From positions 1-19,278 of the forward strand of contig CAKOYA010000023.1 of assembly GCA_934130325.1 (NCBI GenBank): a stretch of DNA of 19,278 nucleotides, written 5' to 3'. Within the stretch, counting starts at the first letter, position 1. The number at the start of each line of letters is the position of its first letter. The notes beneath the pieces are model-generated. The model saw only the letters and a list, made by a program, of their open reading frames with translations. It was not told the origin of the DNA and ran no database searches. Positions 6,847 through 14,581 of this stretch are shown here, in pieces. The position numbers were made by a program, and so were the translations under genes. This DNA is from an uncultured Clostridia bacterium (lineage in GTDB: Bacteria > Bacillota > Clostridia > TANB77 > CAG-465).

Positions 6847-7998
6847 CTATTTTAAATACTCAATAAGCCTATCATATAATGCCATCTTAAGTCCAGGTAC
6901 TGTACTATCAATTGTTTGAGGTATTCCTTTTACAGGAACTGTAGTTACATCATAACTTCCACCTGTTGTACCAGTTCTAAATCCATACTTTGACCATGCT
7001 ATTTGTTGTACATTTTTATCATTAAATACATCATAATATTTATTACCATTTTCATCTAACGAAGCTAGGCAATGCGAATTCCATATTGTTGGTGTAGGAT
7101 ATAATATTCTAATTTTATCTTTAATTTGGTTATATCCATCTGGATTAGAATTTGCAAAATCAATTATGCTCTTTTCATAGTCTACTATCATAGGCTTAGC
7201 ACCTACTCCAGTTTTTAAGTACATATCAAAAAGATCTGCAGGTGTGTTATTCATGTAGCCTGATTTTTCATAAAATTCTTTTAACTTAGGTAAATTTGCC
7301 TCTATATTTTCTTCTAATACTTCTCCACCACTCATAATTGAAAGTAAAAGTCCATAATATGTAGCACCTGGTGAAGATGTAACAGGATCAGTTGAATCTA
7401 TATTTATTTTTCCATATAAAGTATCCAATCCTATGTCTTTCCAAGACTTCCTTTCCATTATGTAGTTTAGTAACTTATTCATATCTGTAATATAATATAC
7501 ACCATCTTTTAAAGTAACAATTTTCTCCTTAATTAATGCATCTACTACAATATCCCAACTATATATTACAATCGGTGTATTCAGTGTTAAACTTCCTTTT
7601 TGAACAGTTTCTCTTTTAGCCTCCCCTTTTGACTGGTCAGGTGATAATTTATAATAATCGTAAAATCTTTGATCAGAAAAAAATATGAAATCATAGTTTC
7701 CACCATTTTCTGTTTTTAGTTCATTTTTAACAAGTTTTCCATTACTCCATGTTTCATTTACAACCTTCAAATTATATTTATCTTTCAATATTTCGCTAAA
7801 TTCATCATCTGCAAGAAAATTTTCTTTTCCGCCTCCAACTGCGCCATATATAGTCGTTAGTTCTTTTGTAGTAAATTTATCTTTAAATACTGCAAATAGT
7901 ATTATAACTAATATCAATACAAGAAAGATAACAATTCCAATAACTTTTTCTTTACCCATTCTTTTTTTACTTGTTTCAAATTCTACATTTTCATTCAT
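6847..7998 (-). CDS. Membrane-anchored substrate-binding-like protein
   Basis: The 383-residue product has a short basic cytoplasmic N-terminus, one uncleaved-looking membrane helix (about 19-38, no lipobox cysteine), and then an extracytoplasmic domain resembling type 2 periplasmic binding proteins. Supporting stretches are SSPGATYYGLLLSIM and KPMIVDYEKSIIDFA, which parallel TNTGASAYLGFLNTL and DAIVTYETSIININ in the fusion protein encoded at 8650-10239. There is no permease or ATPase gene in the operon, so uptake is unlikely; ligand sensing or envelope scaffolding is the better inference. Two ATGs are possible, at 8004 and 7998; the second is nine bases from AAGGAGG and is preferred, while the first is only three away. 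It overlaps the end of xpaC by eight bases, implying coupled translation. Confidence 0.82.
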   Translation of the reverse strand: MNENVEFETSKKRMGKEKVIGIVIFLVLILVIILFAVFKDKFTTKELTTIYGAVGGGKENFLADDEFSEILKDKYNLKVVNETWSNGKLVKNELKTENGGNYDFIFFSDQRFYDYYKLSPDQSKGEAKRETVQKGSLTLNTPIVIYSWDIVVDALIKEKIVTLKDGVYYITDMNKLLNYIMERKSWKDIGLDTLYGKINIDSTDPVTSSPGATYYGLLLSIMSGGEVLEENIEANLPKLKEFYEKSGYMNNTPADLFDMYLKTGVGAKPMIVDYEKSIIDFANSNPDGYNQIKDKIRILYPTPTIWNSHCLASLDENGNKYYDVFNDKNVQQIAWSKYGFRTGTTGGSYDVTTVPVKGIPQTIDSTVPGLKMALYDRLIEYLK

Positions 7999-8635
7999 TT
8001 TCATTCCCCTCCTTTTCTATCTTTATATTCATATCTTGATCTACAAGTCCATCTGTTTTTAACATACTTTCAAAAACTTTAATATCTGCATTTACATCAA
8101 TAAATTCTCCTTCATACATATTATTTAATTGTTCCTTACATGCCATATTTATTTTTTCAACCAATTTTTCGACTCTTAACATAAATTCTTTGCTTTCTTT
8201 ACTATTAAGTCTTTCGTCTTCAACCTTGTCATATTGATTTAATATTTTTACTGTAAGAGGAAAATAATATCCTATAAATTTCTTAACATATTTTAGTTGT
8301 TTTGGATTTTCATTTACTCTAGAAATAATTTTCCTAAAAGTTTCACATATTTGTTCTATGTTAGTGACTAACTCCTTATTTTCAACTTTAGTTCCAAGTT
8401 CATGAATTTTATTAATATATTCCACTCCATAATCAGTTATTTCCTGTAAATTATTCGTATTTATTCCAGATTTTAAATTTACATCTATATTTTTTCTAAA
8501 AACTAGCACACTAGCAATATACCCAAGTATTGCTATAATTAGAGAATATATTAAATTCATATTAACTCCAATATATGACACGCAAAAAAATGCTGCTCCT
8601 ATTACTCCAGAAACTATATACCACTTTTTCAACAA
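7991..8635 (-). CDS. xpaC: XpaC-family membrane protein
   Basis: The 214-residue product has two adjacent membrane helices (about 5-22 and 27-46) forming a hairpin, followed by a helical cytoplasmic domain. The stretch FIGYYFPLTVKILNQYDKVED and the later FESMLKTDGL are typical of the XpaC family, whose Bacillus member was named for hydrolysis of bromo-chloro-indolyl phosphate; its true role is unsettled. XpaC is classically encoded beside TelA, as here. The start is TTG at 8635, eight bases after GGGAG; a nearby ATG is in another frame and closes after three codons. The gene begins 14 bases after the von Willebrand fusion gene and overlaps the next, so expression is operonic. Family call by pattern is good. 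Confidence 0.85.
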   Translation of the reverse strand: MLKKWYIVSGVIGAAFFCVSYIGVNMNLIYSLIIAILGYIASVLVFRKNIDVNLKSGINTNNLQEITDYGVEYINKIHELGTKVENKELVTNIEQICETFRKIISRVNENPKQLKYVKKFIGYYFPLTVKILNQYDKVEDERLNSKESKEFMLRVEKLVEKINMACKEQLNNMYEGEFIDVNADIKVFESMLKTDGLVDQDMNIKIEKEGNENE

Positions 8636-8649
8636 TTATTCATCTCCCT

Positions 8650-10239
8650 TTAATTATATCCTCTTACCATTTTGAAAGCATTTAATAAATTTTTTCTTCC
8701 ATCAAACACTTTACCCCCAGTAATATCTGCAATCTCTTCCATTTGATACTCATCTGCACTTGCAAAAAGTATAGAATATACAGGTATATCTTTAGCAATA
8801 TTTTTAAAAGTTTCTACCATTTCTTTTTTACTTCCAAGATTTCCCATACCATCTGTCATAACCACAACTGAACAATTATATTTTTCACTATCCACATTTT
8901 CCACTAATTTTAAAGATTTTGTAATAGTATCATATATATTTGTACTGCCAATAGGTTTTTTACTTGATATTTTAGTTATTAATTCCTCAGTATTTTCTCC
9001 ATTTTCTGTAGTCCACTCATCCTCAACATTTGTACTAAAAGGAATTATTGTTATTTTATCTTTAGATGAAAATTGCAAGTAATTTTTTGAAGCCTGAGAC
9101 TTATCTAAGATGTAATTCATTGCTTTTACAAGTTCTTTATTTCCATCACCATACATACTACCAGAATAATCTAATGCAAATATAGTATATGTAGGTTTTC
9201 TAAGCTCTGACTGGTACATACCAAGTGCAAGCTTTAAAATATTTGTAGAAGGATACTTTATAGGGGTAATATATTTACTTGTATCAATTCCCCAACTTGG
9301 ATTAAATACGTTTTTATCAACATCAGACTTTGTTCCGCCATACCAAACACGTCTGCCTTTTTTCTCCATTGCCTCTTCTGTTTCATCAGATAACAGATAT
9401 TTTTGGAGATCTGTAAAAATCTCTGATTTTTCCTCATCTTTATTATCAATATATGCAAATATACTATCACTAATTGAAACTCCATCTATAGTATATACAG
9501 CATATATTGGATCAGACTTATCCTCCATTTTAGTATTTATATTAATAATAGATGTTTCATATGTAACAATGGCATCATATTTTCCACTCATATACATTTC
9601 TTCTAAAAAATCTTCACTACCTGATGTTCTTTCAACTCCACTAAATAAAGTAGTTAACTCAGCTTTTAGATTTTCATCTTTTAGCATATCTTCTGTTAAA
9701 ACTTCTGGGGACCCAGCTAAAGTATTTAAAAAGCCTAAATACGCACTAGCACCAGTATTAGTTTGAGTTGCAGATGTCATTGCAAATTTTAATTTTTTCT
9801 GCCTGATAGCTTCTAATATATCCTTTAATTCAACTTTACCAGATACAAATCCTAACTCTTCAGCTTTAGATTTTTTTATCCCAAAAACAATAGGATTTAT
9901 ACTAATTGCTTTTGAATTTTTAACTGATATATCGTTATTTAGCATATACAACCACATTGAATTAGAAGCAAGTATAGAATCAAATTTTTCACCAGAATTT
10001 AATTTTTCCATTATTTCTAATGTACCAGCATACTCTATATCTACATCAATATTATTTTTATCAGCATAATCTTCAATTATGTCTTCTAAGTCTTTGTTAT
10101 CATAGCTAGAAATAATTTTAAAGTTCTTTTTATTAATTACATCATTTACTATATTTCCAACACTTGCAGAAATAATTATTAAAAGAACAATAATTACAAT
10201 AGCAATTAATACAAATATCTTATATGCCTTCTTTTCCAA
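8650..10239 (-). CDS. Membrane-anchored substrate-binding-like plus von Willebrand A fusion protein
   Basis: This is the first gene of the TelA/XpaC operon. The 529-residue product has a membrane helix (about 7-27), an extracytoplasmic region (about 38-335) like type 2 solute-binding proteins (TNTGASAYLGF near 161-170, DAIVTYETS near 222-230), and a C-terminal von Willebrand factor A domain (about 350-525). The metal-ion adhesion site looks complete: DYSGS at 357-361, the threonine of GSTNI at 433, and MTDG with Asp463. Such domains bind protein partners through a divalent metal, so this may be an outward-facing sensor or assembly factor. The frame extends to a TTG at 10254, but that codon precedes the GGAGG ribosome site; the TTG at 10239 is eight bases after GGAGG and is taken as start. 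Confidence 0.88.
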   Translation of the reverse strand: MEKKAYKIFVLIAIVIIVLLIIISASVGNIVNDVINKKNFKIISSYDNKDLEDIIEDYADKNNIDVDIEYAGTLEIMEKLNSGEKFDSILASNSMWLYMLNNDISVKNSKAISINPIVFGIKKSKAEELGFVSGKVELKDILEAIRQKKLKFAMTSATQTNTGASAYLGFLNTLAGSPEVLTEDMLKDENLKAELTTLFSGVERTSGSEDFLEEMYMSGKYDAIVTYETSIININTKMEDKSDPIYAVYTIDGVSISDSIFAYIDNKDEEKSEIFTDLQKYLLSDETEEAMEKKGRRVWYGGTKSDVDKNVFNPSWGIDTSKYITPIKYPSTNILKLALGMYQSELRKPTYTIFALDYSGSMYGDGNKELVKAMNYILDKSQASKNYLQFSSKDKITIIPFSTNVEDEWTTENGENTEELITKISSKKPIGSTNIYDTITKSLKLVENVDSEKYNCSVVVMTDGMGNLGSKKEMVETFKNIAKDIPVYSILFASADEYQMEEIADITGGKVFDGRKNLLNAFKMVRGYN

Positions 10240-10271
10240 AATATCACCCTCCAATTACTATTTTTAAATAT

Positions 10272-10300
10272 ATTATACTTTAAATATTTTTATTTGTAAA
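10272..10300 (-). promoter_or_regulatory. Sigma-A promoter of the TelA/XpaC operon
   Basis: The minus strand reads TTTACA (10295-10300), a 17-base spacer and a perfect TATAAT (10272-10277). Transcription would start near 10265, about 26 bases before the TTG start. A palindrome lies directly upstream of the -35 box. No other strong promoter was seen inside the operon, so its five genes probably share this one. Confidence 0.85.
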
Positions 10301-10301
10301 G

Positions 10302-10324
10302 AATAATAATTGGTAATTATTATT
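10302..10324. promoter_or_regulatory. Palindrome, candidate operator between divergent promoters
   Basis: AATAATAATT and AATTATTATT form perfect ten-base arms around GGT. It begins one base upstream of the -35 box of the TelA/XpaC operon promoter and lies about 45 bases behind the divergent promoter of the pentapeptide gene. The position suits a regulator-binding site. The repeat is wholly A and T except for the centre, so in this AT-rich DNA chance is a real alternative. Confidence 0.4.
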
Positions 10325-10367
10325 AATTTAATGCTATATATTCTTAGATATTATTTACGCTATTTAT

Positions 10368-10396
10368 TTGACACTAATATGATTAAAATATATAAT
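10368..10396 (+). promoter_or_regulatory. Consensus sigma-A promoter of the pentapeptide gene
   Basis: TTGACA (10368-10373), a 17-base spacer and TATAAT (10391-10396) match the vegetative consensus at all twelve positions. Transcription would begin near 10403, only about 12 bases before the ATG, leaving little more than the AGGTGAT ribosome site as leader. This predicts strong, constitutive synthesis. Confidence 0.9.
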
Positions 10397-10414
10397 ATAA
10401 TTAGGTGATAATTT

Positions 10415-11044
10415 ATGATTAATTCCCCTAATATTGATACAAATAACTTACATGATTCACTACTATATAATAGTGTAGACTTATCTGACACTATTATTTC
10501 AGAGAATTTTGAAAATCAAGATATTCTAAATATTAATAAAGAGGACATTGAATTTAATACCTGTATTTTTTCAAAATGTAACTTCTTAAATTGTAATTTC
10601 TTAAAATCATATTTTGTAGATGTTATTTTTAAAAATTGTGATCTATCAAATATATCATTTGAAAAATCCACCTTTAAGAGAGTAGAATTTAAAGATTGTA
10701 AACTATTTGGAGGAAACTTTTCATATTCTTACTTTGAAAATGTAACATTTGAAAAAAATAACTTTAAAGAAGGAATGTTAGATGAGAGTATGTTTGTTAA
10801 GGTTTTGTTTAATAATAACCTATTAAATTATTCTACATTTACAAATTGCAAGCAAAAACTTTTAGAGTTTTTGGAAAATGATTTAAGTCTATGTAATTTT
10901 TCTAATACTAGTCTTTCTAATATAGACTTAAGCTCTAATATATTTTCAAATATAACAGTATATCCAAATGACTTAAAAAATTGTATTATGAATGAAACTC
11001 AAGCTTTACAATTTATAACTACATTAGGAATTAGACTTAAATAA
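10415..11044 (+). CDS. Pentapeptide-repeat protein (Qnr/MfpA-like fold)
   Basis: The 209-residue product consists mainly of five-residue repeats with Phe or Leu at the centre and small or polar residues such as Asn, Cys and Ser at the i-2 position (for example CIFSKCNFLNCNFLKSYF and SNTSLSNIDLSSNIF). Such repeats build a right-handed square beta-helix. The closing segment ETQALQFITTLGIRLK resembles the C-terminal helix of DNA-mimic pentapeptide proteins that shield gyrase (Qnr, MfpA), but whether this one does so cannot be told from sequence alone. No signal peptide or membrane helix is visible, so it is cytoplasmic. It is a single-gene unit with a consensus promoter and its own terminator, divergent from the TelA/XpaC operon. 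The repeat call is firm; the Qnr-like role is tentative. Confidence 0.9.
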   Translation: MINSPNIDTNNLHDSLLYNSVDLSDTIISENFENQDILNINKEDIEFNTCIFSKCNFLNCNFLKSYFVDVIFKNCDLSNISFEKSTFKRVEFKDCKLFGGNFSYSYFENVTFEKNNFKEGMLDESMFVKVLFNNNLLNYSTFTNCKQKLLEFLENDLSLCNFSNTSLSNIDLSSNIFSNITVYPNDLKNCIMNETQALQFITTLGIRLK

Positions 11045-11076
11045 TTGTTCTAAATTTACTTAGTGTATAGTAAGGT

Positions 11077-11112
11077 AGAGAAGTAACAAAATTGTTATTT
11101 CTCTTATTTTTT
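11077..11112 (+). terminator. Terminator of the pentapeptide gene
   Basis: AGAGAAGTAACA (11077-11088), loop AAAT and TGTTATTTCTCT (11093-11104) form a 12-pair stem with one G-U pair, followed by TATTTTTTT. It lies 33 bases after the stop codon and is a standard Rho-independent terminator. Confidence 0.88.
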
Positions 11113-11157
11113 TCACTTCTTTTAATTTGATACTATTATTTAATACTACAAAAATTT

Positions 11158-11205
11158 AAAATGTGAAACATTTCTGGCATTTTAGAATATTTTGTTTCAC
11201 ATTTT
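11158..11205. terminator. Large hairpin, probable terminator for mreB
   Basis: AAAATGTGAAACA (11158-11170) and TGTTTCACATTTT (11193-11205) form a perfect 13-pair stem; inside the loop TTCT and AGAA extend it. On the minus strand it is followed by TAAATTTTTG, and on the plus strand by ATATCTTTTTT, so it can work both ways. It lies about 130 bases beyond the mreB stop and is the best terminator for that gene, and a back-up for the pentapeptide gene. Confidence 0.7.
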
Positions 11206-11287
11206 ATATCTTTTTTATTATTTTGTATTAACAGCATTATGTTTACCGAACTTTTACTAATAAGATTGATGCCATGCCTGTCACACT

Positions 11288-11335
11288 ATTAAAGGAGGTA
11301 TCAAAGATAACAATATCTTAAATCCCCCCTTTAAT
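11288..11335 (-). other. Stem-loop at the 3' end of mreB
   Basis: On the minus strand ATTAAAGGGGG, starting with the first base of the mreB stop codon, pairs with CCTCCTTTAAT (11 pairs, one G-U), enclosing a second stem AAGATA/TATCTT with a four-base loop. There is no T-tract after it, so it is not a simple terminator. It could protect the 3' end of the mreB message. The sequence between it and the hairpin at 11158-11205 holds no supported gene. Confidence 0.5.
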
Positions 11336-12351
11336 TAGAATTTTTTTATTTTCATAGCATTTCCTTCTTCTAAAAGAGCAATATGATTAAGTGCTTTACC
11401 TGTTCCTATAGCTACACACGATTGAGCATCTTCTGCTATCATAACAGGGATACCTGTTCTTTCTTCTAAAAGTTTATCTAGTCCATAAACTAGTCCACCA
11501 CCACCTGTAATATATATTCCTCTTTCACTGATATCTGCTGAAAGTTCAGGAGGCGTTTCTTCTAAAATTGCGTGTACACCTTCAACTATTATTTCTGCAC
11601 AAGGTTTTAAAGCATCGAAAATTTCTTCAGATGTCAATTCTATTTCTACTGGTAAACCAGTGCTTAAGTCTCTTCCTTTAACGTTCATTCTCTCAACTAC
11701 AGTTTTAGGATACATACAACCTATATTTATTTTTATATCTTCTGCAGTTCTTTCACCAATAATTATATTTTTCTGCCTCTTTACATATTTTATAATAGCA
11801 TCATCGAATTTATCGCCTGCCATCTTTAATGACATACTTTTTACAGATCCACCTAACGCTATTACTGCGATATCAGTTGTTCCACCACCAATATCTACTA
11901 TCATGCTTCCATATGGCTTTCCTATATCTATACCTGCTCCAATTGCAGCAGCTATTGGCTCTTCTATAATAGATACTTTTCTTGCACCTGCGTGATTAGC
12001 TGCATCAATTACCGCTTTTTTCTCAACTTCTGTTACTCTTGATGGAACACAAATCATAATTGTTGGAGAAAATATAAACTTACCACACACTTTGGAAATA
12101 AAATATTTTAACATTTTTTCAGTAATTGTATAATCTGATATAACTCCATCTTTAAGGGGTCTTAAAGCTATAATATTTCCAGGTGTTCTTCCTAACATCT
12201 TTCTTGCTTCTTGACCTACAGCTAATACTTCATTTGTATTTTTATCAATTGCTACAACAGATGGTTCCCTTAAAACAATTCCTTTTCCTTTTACGTATAC
12301 AAGTATTGTTGCTGTCCCCAAATCAATACCAATGTCTTGTCCAAAAATCAC
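11335..12351 (-). CDS. mreB: Rod-shape determining actin homologue MreB/Mbl
   Basis: MreB-type proteins polymerise beneath the membrane and guide cell-wall synthesis along the cell length. The 338-residue product has all actin-fold signatures: phosphate-1 loop GIDLGTA (8-14), catalytic-region IIEEP (128-132), phosphate-2 loop VDIGGGTTD (152-160), the GERTAEDIK segment, and the adenosine motif ITGGGG (281-286). The start is GTG, eight bases after AGGAGG. The order spoIIQ-spoIIID-mbl is conserved in Bacillus, so this is best seen as the Mbl-type paralogue, although here a two-component/ABC module lies between it and spoIIID. It has its own promoter and is transcribed alone. Family call is secure; the paralogue label rests on synteny. 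Confidence 0.95.
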   Translation of the reverse strand: MIFGQDIGIDLGTATILVYVKGKGIVLREPSVVAIDKNTNEVLAVGQEARKMLGRTPGNIIALRPLKDGVISDYTITEKMLKYFISKVCGKFIFSPTIMICVPSRVTEVEKKAVIDAANHAGARKVSIIEEPIAAAIGAGIDIGKPYGSMIVDIGGGTTDIAVIALGGSVKSMSLKMAGDKFDDAIIKYVKRQKNIIIGERTAEDIKINIGCMYPKTVVERMNVKGRDLSTGLPVEIELTSEEIFDALKPCAEIIVEGVHAILEETPPELSADISERGIYITGGGGLVYGLDKLLEERTGIPVMIAEDAQSCVAIGTGKALNHIALLEEGNAMKIKKF

Positions 12352-12377
12352 GATCTCTTCCTCCTACATTTGTTACA

Positions 12378-12406
12378 ATTATATTACATTTTGTTTACAA
12401 ATGCAA
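12378..12406 (-). promoter_or_regulatory. Sigma-A promoter of mreB
   Basis: The minus strand reads TTGCAT (12401-12406), a 17-base spacer and a perfect TATAAT (12378-12383), 27 bases before the GTG start. With a terminator upstream at 12453-12492 this makes mreB an independent unit. Confidence 0.8.
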
Positions 12407-12452
12407 TGATTTTTTTAAAACTTGTTATAAGTTATATAAGTTTATTAATACA

Positions 12453-12492
12453 GAAAAAAATAGACACTATAAATAGGAATATAGTATCTATT
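12453..12492 (-). terminator. Terminator of the Bce ATPase-permease unit
   Basis: On the minus strand AATAGATACTATA pairs with TATAGTGTCTATT (13 pairs with one G-U, loop of eight), followed by a run of T (TTTTTTTCTG). It lies 58 bases after the permease stop and isolates the module from mreB. The mismatch seen on the plus strand means it favours minus-strand transcripts. Confidence 0.88.
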
Positions 12493-12550
12493 CAAATTAA
12501 TTTATAATAACATCATTTATCTTGTATATTGCAACTTAAACATTACCAAA

Positions 12551-14581
12551 TTACTTATTTCCATTGATAATATTTTTACTACATAAATAAGTAACTAAAA
12601 AATATCCACCATATATAGCAACTATGAATAAAGAGGTCATAATTATAGAAGATAATAATTGTTTGTTTCCAAATGTACTTAATATATAATTACAAAATTT
12701 TATGCCAAAAATGGCATGAATAATAGCAATCAAAAGTGGAAACATAAAAAATATTCCAATTTGCCTAAATAGTGCCTTATTTATCATCTTTTCACTAGCT
12801 CCTATTTTTCTTAACATATTAAACTTTTCTACATTATCACTAGATTCAGATAACTCCTTTAAGGCAAGTATTGCAGCACATGATATCAAAAATATAATTC
12901 CTAAATAAAGGCCTATAAAAGTTACTAAAGCTCCCAACCCAATAGAATTTTCTGTAATTTTCATCTTTGATTCTAGCTCAAGTGATTCTTTCTTGAAATA
13001 ATCATTATTTTCTAAATCACTTACCTCTTTTTCGATTCTTTTTTTATCTTCATTATTTCCTAAATAATCAGCAACTAAAATACTTTCATTTTTTAACAAA
13101 TTTACAGTATTATCAGGTACAATAAAGAATCCGAAATTAACATTACTAGCACTTATTACATAAAATCCATCAACACATCTTGTAAATTTAGGTTTATATG
13201 TATTTCCATTTATTGTTATATCAGTATTTATTTTTAAGCTGTTGTTTCTTATCTTCGACCATTCATCATAATTTGATACAACTATATATTCGTTATCATT
13301 TAAAGAATATTCCTCCAAATTAAATGCTCTTGCGATTTTGTTATAATCACTTATTTTAATTATAGTTTCAAGATTATCATACATTAAAAATGGATACTTG
13401 CTTATTGCAGTATTATAATAATCTCCAAGAGTATCTTTAACTGTTAAATTAGTTGATACAAATGTATCAAATTCAATTATATTTTTAAAGTTATTTTCTA
13501 CATTAAAAGATAAATCTTCTAAAACTTCTTTAATGTTATTTTTAGAGTCACCGTTATCTCCTGTGATATCATAATTTTTAATTATTTCAATATCTACAGG
13601 TGATAATTGTTTTAAATTCAATGACATAGAATTTTTAACAGACAAAGCACTTGATAATATGCAAATTGTTATAAATAACATTAAACATATCACAGTCATT
13701 GAAAATACAGTTGTATTTATCTTACTTGAGAATTGTCTTAAAGTAAAACTATTTAATTCTTTGTAATATATTCCTTTCATTCCAATAAATATCTTTAACA
13801 GTAATCCAGATAATGACCAAAAAATTAAAAATGTCGAAACTGAACCAATACCAATAGGTATTAGTATTCTATTTGCATATTCTAGTGTATAATCTATATT
13901 ACATGTTACTTGATAATATGCATATCCTAAAGTACAAACTGAAATAATAAAGACTATTACACACAACCAAGAATTTTTTAATTTAATCCTTTCTGATTTT
14001 TTATTTGAATGTAATAAATCAATAAGTTTACATTTACTTATACTTATAGTATTAAATAGCATTACTACAAAATACATTATTCCAAAATACATTAAAGTTT
14101 TTAAACAGGCACTTGAAGAAAAAATAAATTTAAATTTAGTTAAATCCGCTTCAAACATATTTGCAACTAATATGCTCATTAACTGTGACAATAAAAAACC
14201 TACACAAATTCCTATTAATAACGATAGCATGCCTATTAATAACGTTTCAATAAATAATATTAATGATACCTTCCTTTTACTCATTCCAAGTGTTAAATAT
14301 ATTCCTAACTCTTTATTCCTTCTTTTTATTAAAAATCTATTTGCATAAATAATTAAAAAAGCAAATACTAAAGAAACAAACACGCTAACACCAGAGAGCA
14401 TACTTGTCATTAATTTTATAATCTCATAAGTAGATGATGATACATTCATCATTATAGTTTGATCGTCTATCGCATTAAATACATAAAATATTGCAACACC
14501 TAATATAAGAGTAAAAAAATAGATGGTATAATCTTTTATACTCTTACTTATGTTTTTTAAAGATATCTTAAAGAGCATCAT
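12551..14581 (-). CDS. bceB: Bce-type ABC transporter permease
   Basis: The 676-residue permease belongs to the BceB group that, with its ATPase, recognises peptide antibiotics bound to lipid cell-wall precursors and frees the target, while also signalling to a partner kinase. Ten membrane helices can be placed (about 19-36, 60-82, 106-138, 160-180, 204-223, 238-265, 291-313, 548-572, 608-628, 645-665). The hallmark extracellular domain of about 230 residues lies between helices 7 and 8. FtsX-like conserved stretches RRNKELGIYLTLGMSKRKV after helix 2 and FNMLRKIGASEKM before helix 9 are present. The gene overlaps the ATPase gene by 14 bases, with GGAG six bases before the first of two ATGs. 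Length is slightly above the Bacillus member. The peptide recognised cannot be predicted. Confidence 0.93.
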   Translation of the reverse strand: MMLFKISLKNISKSIKDYTIYFFTLILGVAIFYVFNAIDDQTIMMNVSSSTYEIIKLMTSMLSGVSVFVSLVFAFLIIYANRFLIKRRNKELGIYLTLGMSKRKVSLILFIETLLIGMLSLLIGICVGFLLSQLMSILVANMFEADLTKFKFIFSSSACLKTLMYFGIMYFVVMLFNTISISKCKLIDLLHSNKKSERIKLKNSWLCVIVFIISVCTLGYAYYQVTCNIDYTLEYANRILIPIGIGSVSTFLIFWSLSGLLLKIFIGMKGIYYKELNSFTLRQFSSKINTTVFSMTVICLMLFITICILSSALSVKNSMSLNLKQLSPVDIEIIKNYDITGDNGDSKNNIKEVLEDLSFNVENNFKNIIEFDTFVSTNLTVKDTLGDYYNTAISKYPFLMYDNLETIIKISDYNKIARAFNLEEYSLNDNEYIVVSNYDEWSKIRNNSLKINTDITINGNTYKPKFTRCVDGFYVISASNVNFGFFIVPDNTVNLLKNESILVADYLGNNEDKKRIEKEVSDLENNDYFKKESLELESKMKITENSIGLGALVTFIGLYLGIIFLISCAAILALKELSESSDNVEKFNMLRKIGASEKMINKALFRQIGIFFMFPLLIAIIHAIFGIKFCNYILSTFGNKQLLSSIIMTSLFIVAIYGGYFLVTYLCSKNIINGNK

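Noticed and set aside
11235..11310. Short minus-strand frame downstream of mreB encoding about 24 residues.
   Set aside because: There is no start codon at a usable distance from a ribosome site, and the length is too short to judge.
11660..11995. 111-codon plus-strand frame opposite mreB.
   Set aside because: It mirrors conserved MreB coding sequence and has no promoter or ribosome site.
12183..12476. Plus-strand frame running from mreB into the gap.
   Set aside because: It crosses the mreB promoter and the module terminator and has a Leu/Phe/Gln-rich, non-protein-like translation.
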